From an uncultured Verrucomicrobiota bacterium (GTDB lineage Bacteria > Verrucomicrobiota > Kiritimatiellia > CAIQIC01 > Lenti-01), in contig CALKWZ010000029.1 in the NCBI GenBank assembly GCA_938003985.1, forward strand, positions 1-23,327: a DNA stretch of 23,327 bases, written 5' to 3'. Positions 13,435-23,327 of this stretch are shown here, one piece after another. The first letter of the stretch is position 1. Each line of letters opens with the position of its first letter. Under the pieces are notes generated by a model that saw nothing but the letters and a program-made list of their open reading frames with translations, did no database searches and was not told the origin of the DNA. Both the position numbers and the translations under genes were made by a program.

Positions 13435-16221
13435 ATGGAGCGGGTGAAGAGGTTCGTCCATGTTGCGACCTTGTTGATCGGGTTGGGCGCGGCGGGCGTG
13501 GCGCGGGGGCAGGCCCCCGTGGTGCTGGGGCCGGAAACGGAGTCGGTCCGGCTGGAACCGCATCTGGCGCTGCTGCGCGATCCGTCCGGGGCAATGACGC
13601 TGGCCGAGGCGCAAGCCGCCGCCGCCGCGGGAGGCTTTGCGCCGAACCGGGCGGCGCAGATCCAGCTCGGGTTCACGGACGACGCGGTGTGGGTCCGGTT
13701 TGCCCTGCGGTCGGCGCGGCTCGCGCCGGCGAAATGGTTCGTCGGGCTGCGGCACGTGCGCTTCGAGGAAATCGACTGGCACGTGGTGCGGACGAACGGA
13801 ACGGCGGAACATGCGGCCGACGGCCATCGCTTCCAGCGCGGGCGGGGCACGGTTCCCGAGCTGTATCCGGCCCTGGCGATCGAACTGGCGCCGGACGAAA
13901 CCGTGGAGGTTTTCCTGCGCGTGCGGACGCCGATGCAGGTGCGGATCCCGCTGGCGGTCTATGCGCCCGAAGCCTACGCCGCGCAGGTGGACGACAACGG
14001 ATTGTTCTTTCTCTTCTGTTTCGGCGCGTACGCGATGTTGTTCGCGATGGGCGTCGTGTTCGCCGTGTCCGCCCGGGACTGGGGCTATCTGGTCTACGCG
14101 GGCAGCATCGCCTGCATGATCCTGTTTTTCGGGGGGCTGACGGGCTACTGGCGGCATCTGGGCTGGCCGGGCTGGCGGTTCGGCACGACCAACGGGACGC
14201 TGGCGTTCAACGGGCTGGGCATCGCGGCGCTGCTGGTCTACATGCGCTGGTTTTTCGACCTGCCGGCGACCATGCCGCGGACGGACCGCGGCATCCGCTG
14301 GCTGACCTATGCCTGCGCGGGATTGCTGGCGTGGGCGTCGTTCGGGCCGTATCGGCCCCGGCTGGCGGCGGTGCAGGCGCTGGATCTCGTCGTGGGGGCA
14401 TTGGCCGTGGCGGTGGCGCTCGCGGCGTGGCGCCGGGGCAACCGCACGGCGCGGTTCTATCTGCTGGCCTGGGCCGCGTTCTGGGTTCTGGTGGCGGCTG
14501 AAATCGCCCAGCAGCGGCGGCTCTTGCCCCCGTTGACGGAGCCGAACGTCTTGACGATGGGCGGCTTGCTGCTGGCGTTCACGCTTTTCCAGGCGGCGAT
14601 GGCCGACCGCGTGCGGCAGCTGCGCGCGGACAAGGAGGCGGCGCAGGCGCAGGCCGCGCGCGACGCGCGCGAGGCGGAAGTCCGGCGGGAGGCGGAACGC
14701 GGCTTGCGCCGCATCCTGGACAAGATGCCCACGGCCGTCCGCGTGTTTTCTCCGCGTTCGGGCGCAGGCGGGTTGTTCGTCAACGAGCGGTTTGCCCGCC
14801 TGTTTGGATACGGCCAAACCGAAATCCGGACGCTGGACGAATGGTTTGAACGCGCCTATCCGGATGCGGCCTATCGCGCGCAAGTGCGGGCGTGGTGGGA
14901 CGCCCGGGTGGCCGATCTGGGACAGGGCGGCCCCGCGGACCGCGAAGCGCGGATCGCTTGCAAGGACGGATCGGTGCGCGACGTCCTCGTCAGCGTCGCC
15001 GCCGTGGACGACCTGCTGCTGACCACGTTCGTGGATCTGACGGAGCGCAAGCGCGCCGAAGCGGAGGTGCGCGCGCGCGAGACCGACCTGGCGGAGGCCC
15101 AGCGCATCGCCCACGTGGGCAGTTGGCAATGGGAGCCGGCCGCGGACGCCGTGACGTGTTCGGAGGAGCTCTTGCGGATTTACGGTTTGGAGCCGGGGGG
15201 GGCAACGCCTTCGGCCGCGGCGCAGATGCGGTTTCTGGCGCCCGAATCCGCCGCCCGCCTGCAAGCGGCCATGGACCGGTGCCGGGCCACTGGCGAACCC
15301 TATGCCGTGCCGGTCGATTTCCGCCGGGCGGACGGAGAGTGGCGCCATGCGATCGCGCGCGGCGAACTAGTGCCCGGCGTGCCGCCGCGGCTGCGGGGCA
15401 CGTTCGCGGACGTGACCGAACTGCGGCGGGTGGAAGAAGCGCTGCGGGCGCGCCAGGCCGAACTGGAGCAAGCCAAGGAGGAGGCCGAGCGGGCCAACCG
15501 CGCCAAAGGGCTGTTCCTGGCGAACATGAGCCACGAGATCCGCACGCCGCTGAGCGCGCTGGTGGGGTTGTCGCAGGCGATGGTCCGCCTGGGCGAGCGC
15601 CGCGGGTTGCCGGAGGATTTTCTCCGCATGCTGGAGCAGATTCGCTCCGGAGGGCGGTACCTGAACTTGATGCTGACCAACCTGCTGGACCTGTCGGCGA
15701 CGGAAGGCGGGCGGCCGCGCGTGCATGGACGCACCGTGGCGCTGGCCGACTGGGCCCAAAGCGTGCGCGACATCCTGCGGCCCATCGCGGATTCGCGCCA
15801 GGTGGCGCTGCGCTGGCAGGCGGAGGAATTGGAGGGCCAGAGCCTGCGGAGCGATCCGGTGCGGCTGGCGCAGATCCTGATCAATCTCGTGCACAACGCC
15901 GTGAAATTCACGCCGGCGGGGAAAGCCGTGGACGTGCGGTTCGAGCGGGCAGCGGACCGGTTCGCGCTGGAGGTGGCGGACGAAGGCCCGGGGTTGCCGG
16001 ACGACGTGGCGGTCACGTTCGAGGCCTACGGCCAGGGGGCGCCCGCCGTGGCGGACCTCGAACACGGCGTGGGCTTGGGACTGTACGTGGTGCAGACGAA
16101 CGCGCAGTTGCTGGGCGGGCGGGTGCGCGCGGAAAACCGGCCGGAAGGCGGCGCGCGGTTCCGGGTGGAGTGGGACGGACTGGATGGAACGGGAGGGCGG
16201 GATGAGAGCGATCATCGTTGA
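13435..16221 (+). CDS. 7TM-DISM sensor histidine kinase with two PAS domains
   Basis: The 928-residue protein is a membrane sensor kinase. A signal peptide (residues 1-27, hydrophobic core VATLLIGLGAAGVA) leads to an extracytoplasmic 7TMR-DISMED2-like beta domain (about 30-180). Seven hydrophobic segments follow (about 188-390), then a charged coiled coil (392-425), two PAS-like domains (about 427-540 and 560-665), a second coiled coil, HisKA with phospho-acceptor H700 in NMSHEIRTPLSALVG, and HATPase_c with an N box (NLVHNAVKFTP, 817-827), DEGPG (849-853) and GVGLGLYVV (878-886). The DISM domain is thought to bind extracellular ligands, often carbohydrates. ATG 13435 is preferred to 13360 because the signal peptide then begins with MERVKRF. 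The response regulator gene overlaps its end by 20 nt, so the two proteins are almost surely partners. Confidence 0.92.
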   Translation: MERVKRFVHVATLLIGLGAAGVARGQAPVVLGPETESVRLEPHLALLRDPSGAMTLAEAQAAAAAGGFAPNRAAQIQLGFTDDAVWVRFALRSARLAPAKWFVGLRHVRFEEIDWHVVRTNGTAEHAADGHRFQRGRGTVPELYPALAIELAPDETVEVFLRVRTPMQVRIPLAVYAPEAYAAQVDDNGLFFLFCFGAYAMLFAMGVVFAVSARDWGYLVYAGSIACMILFFGGLTGYWRHLGWPGWRFGTTNGTLAFNGLGIAALLVYMRWFFDLPATMPRTDRGIRWLTYACAGLLAWASFGPYRPRLAAVQALDLVVGALAVAVALAAWRRGNRTARFYLLAWAAFWVLVAAEIAQQRRLLPPLTEPNVLTMGGLLLAFTLFQAAMADRVRQLRADKEAAQAQAARDAREAEVRREAERGLRRILDKMPTAVRVFSPRSGAGGLFVNERFARLFGYGQTEIRTLDEWFERAYPDAAYRAQVRAWWDARVADLGQGGPADREARIACKDGSVRDVLVSVAAVDDLLLTTFVDLTERKRAEAEVRARETDLAEAQRIAHVGSWQWEPAADAVTCSEELLRIYGLEPGGATPSAAAQMRFLAPESAARLQAAMDRCRATGEPYAVPVDFRRADGEWRHAIARGELVPGVPPRLRGTFADVTELRRVEEALRARQAELEQAKEEAERANRAKGLFLANMSHEIRTPLSALVGLSQAMVRLGERRGLPEDFLRMLEQIRSGGRYLNLMLTNLLDLSATEGGRPRVHGRTVALADWAQSVRDILRPIADSRQVALRWQAEELEGQSLRSDPVRLAQILINLVHNAVKFTPAGKAVDVRFERAADRFALEVADEGPGLPDDVAVTFEAYGQGAPAVADLEHGVGLGLYVVQTNAQLLGGRVRAENRPEGGARFRVEWDGLDGTGGRDESDHR

Positions 16222-16930
16222 CGACGAGGAAATCGACCGGCTGAACCTGAATACGCTGCTGGAAGACCACCCGGACGTGGAAATCGCGGGCGAGGCGGAC
16301 TCGCTGGAGACCGCCGTGGCCATGATCGAGCGGGAAAAGCCGGACGCGGTCTTCCTCGACATCCATCTGGGGCGCCACAAAGGCTTCAAGGCCCTCGAAA
16401 CGGCGAAATTCCGGCCGCAGGTCGTCATCACGACGTCCCATCCGCATTATGCGGTCAAGGGGTTCGAGATCGACGCGGCGGACTATTTGCTCAAACCGGT
16501 GATGGAGGACACGCTGGCCCGCGCGCTGGGGCGGTTGCGGGCGCGGTTAGCGACGGCGGCGGCGGCGAAACCCGCGGCCAGCCGCCTTTCGCCGGAGGAC
16601 GTGCAGACCTTCAAGGTGGGCGACGAGCGGCATTTGGTGCCGATCGGCCAGATCCAGGCCATCGTCGGCGAGCGCATCTACACGCGGGTGCTGGTCCGCG
16701 ACGGCCGGGAATTCCTGCACAACCGGCCCCTGCGCGAATGGCGCGACCTCCTGCCGGAAAAGACCTTCAAGGCGCTGGACCGTTCCACGATCGTGAATCT
16801 GGCGGAAATCCAGGTGGTCCGGGCCGTCGGGGATGAAACAGGGCAAGAAATCGCCTTCCGGGGCAGCTTTCATCGGATCAGCTTGGGCGAGGTCGCCATG
16901 AAAGCGCTTCGCGACTTGACCGGGAAATAG
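16202..16930 (+). CDS. LytTR-family DNA-binding response regulator
   Basis: The 242-residue protein has an N-terminal receiver domain (1 to about 118) with acidic pocket D7-D8, phospho-acceptor D53 in AVFLDIHLG, T77/T78 and K98 in YLLKPV. A C-terminal LytTR domain (about 138-240) follows with FKVGDERHLVPIGQIQAI, HNRPLREWRDLLPEKTFKALDRSTIVNL (split at will) and FHRISLGE typical of the fold. LytTR proteins bind paired direct repeats about two helical turns apart. ATG 16202 is chosen for GGAGG (16192-16196) 5 bp upstream; ATG 16184 is the alternative. It overlaps the kinase gene by 20 nt. A kinase of ordinary HisKA type with a LytTR regulator is less usual than the LytS type. The next gene downstream encodes the giant surface protein, its best candidate target. 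Confidence 0.94.
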   Translation: MRAIIVDDEEIDRLNLNTLLEDHPDVEIAGEADSLETAVAMIEREKPDAVFLDIHLGRHKGFKALETAKFRPQVVITTSHPHYAVKGFEIDAADYLLKPVMEDTLARALGRLRARLATAAAAKPAASRLSPEDVQTFKVGDERHLVPIGQIQAIVGERIYTRVLVRDGREFLHNRPLREWRDLLPEKTFKALDRSTIVNLAEIQVVRAVGDETGQEIAFRGSFHRISLGEVAMKALRDLTGK

Positions 16931-16978
16931 GCTTCGGGCGGATTTGTTCGTTCGCCAGGGGGGGCGGGGAAAATTCAC

Positions 16979-17008
16979 GCGCCCGCCGCCGTTTGGGCGC
17001 GGGCGTTT
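16979..17008 (+). terminator. Probable terminator after the two-component operon
   Basis: GCGCCCGC (16979-16986) pairs with GCGGGCGT (16999-17006, one terminal G-T pair), and the stem ends in GTTTG. The stem sequence resembles the ilvBN terminator. The T-tract is very short, so read-through to the surface-protein gene is possible. Confidence 0.55.
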
Positions 17009-17055
17009 GCATCATATTGGGCAACTATCGACAATAAATCGCATTGTTAAACCAA

Positions 17056-17101
17056 TTTCGGAAGGAAAACGGCCTGTTTCGGAAGAAAACCTGAATAAAA
17101 T
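17056..17101 (+). promoter_or_regulatory. Direct-repeat operator and -10 element upstream of the surface-protein gene
   Basis: TTTCGGAAGGAAAAC (17056-17070) and TTTCGGAAGAAAAC (17077-17090) form a direct repeat offset by 21 bp. A good -10 hexamer, TAAAAT (17096-17101), lies 5 bp after the second copy, and no -35 consensus exists at the right distance. This layout suits a promoter that depends on an activator, and 21-22 bp is the offset expected of LytTR half-sites. On the other strand the copies read CCGTTTTC and AGGTTTTC, only partly like the LytTR consensus. About 97 bp of leader would separate this -10 from the start codon. Confidence 0.5.
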
Positions 17102-17197
17102 AAGATTTTCTAATCATTTCCAAACATTTGGTGTTTAGCCTCCAGCCAACTGTCGGTGGAGTGTTTGAATTCGCGGAATAGAACGGTTTTCAAGATC

Positions 17198-23327
<6,130 letters not shown>

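Overview
The window is high-GC chromosomal DNA, with GC-rich wobble positions in every gene and AT-rich sequence only in a few intergenic regions. The mix of housekeeping genes, a DUF2851 protein, a 7TM-DISM sensor kinase and a giant DUF11/SdrD-type secreted protein fits a member of the PVC group (Kiritimatiellota, Verrucomicrobiota or Lentisphaerota). That placement is an inference from gene content; no marker gene here settles it.

Region 1 (1-5720, all +): a DapB-like reductase, tRNA-Gly(GCC), an SRAP-domain (YedK/HMCES-type) abasic-site protein, then an apparent trpS-scpA-scpB-hisC operon. Four transcription units here are preceded by the same promoter-like motif, TTGCGC followed by a G-rich 16-17 bp spacer and a -10-like hexamer. 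A composite palindrome separates hisC from the next gene.

Region 2 (5819-8926): a SAM methyltransferase gene on the minus strand, divergent from ilvB-ilvN (acetolactate synthase large and small subunits). The short AT-rich region between them carries two copies of a degenerate 42-bp sequence exactly 52 bp apart. A clear hairpin terminator follows ilvN.

Region 3 (8972-13121): an XRE-cupin regulator 14 bp ahead of an acyl-CoA synthetase, meeting head-on a minus-strand pair, DUF2851 protein and hotdog thioesterase. The two converging stop codons abut and form TGATCA. The regulator, synthetase and thioesterase suggest a local function in carboxylic-acid/acyl-CoA metabolism.

Region 4 (13122-23327): an AT-rich regulatory region with two copies of a 25-bp palindromic sequence, a 7TM-DISM/PAS/PAS/HisKA histidine kinase, an overlapping LytTR response regulator, a terminator, a second AT-rich region with a 21-bp-spaced direct repeat, and a secreted protein of at least 2043 residues that runs off the window. 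The secreted protein has an N-terminal domain of a recurring surface-protein type, three tandem ~295-residue compound repeats (DUF11 with an inserted beta-sandwich module), two SdrD-B-like repeats, another DUF11 domain and a glycine-rich domain. My main hypothesis is that this two-component pair controls the giant surface protein through sites in the AT-rich regions. It rests on context and motif spacing, not on direct evidence.

The very long minus-strand open frame opposite the surface-protein gene, and the other long antisense frames, are GC-codon-bias shadows and are not annotated.
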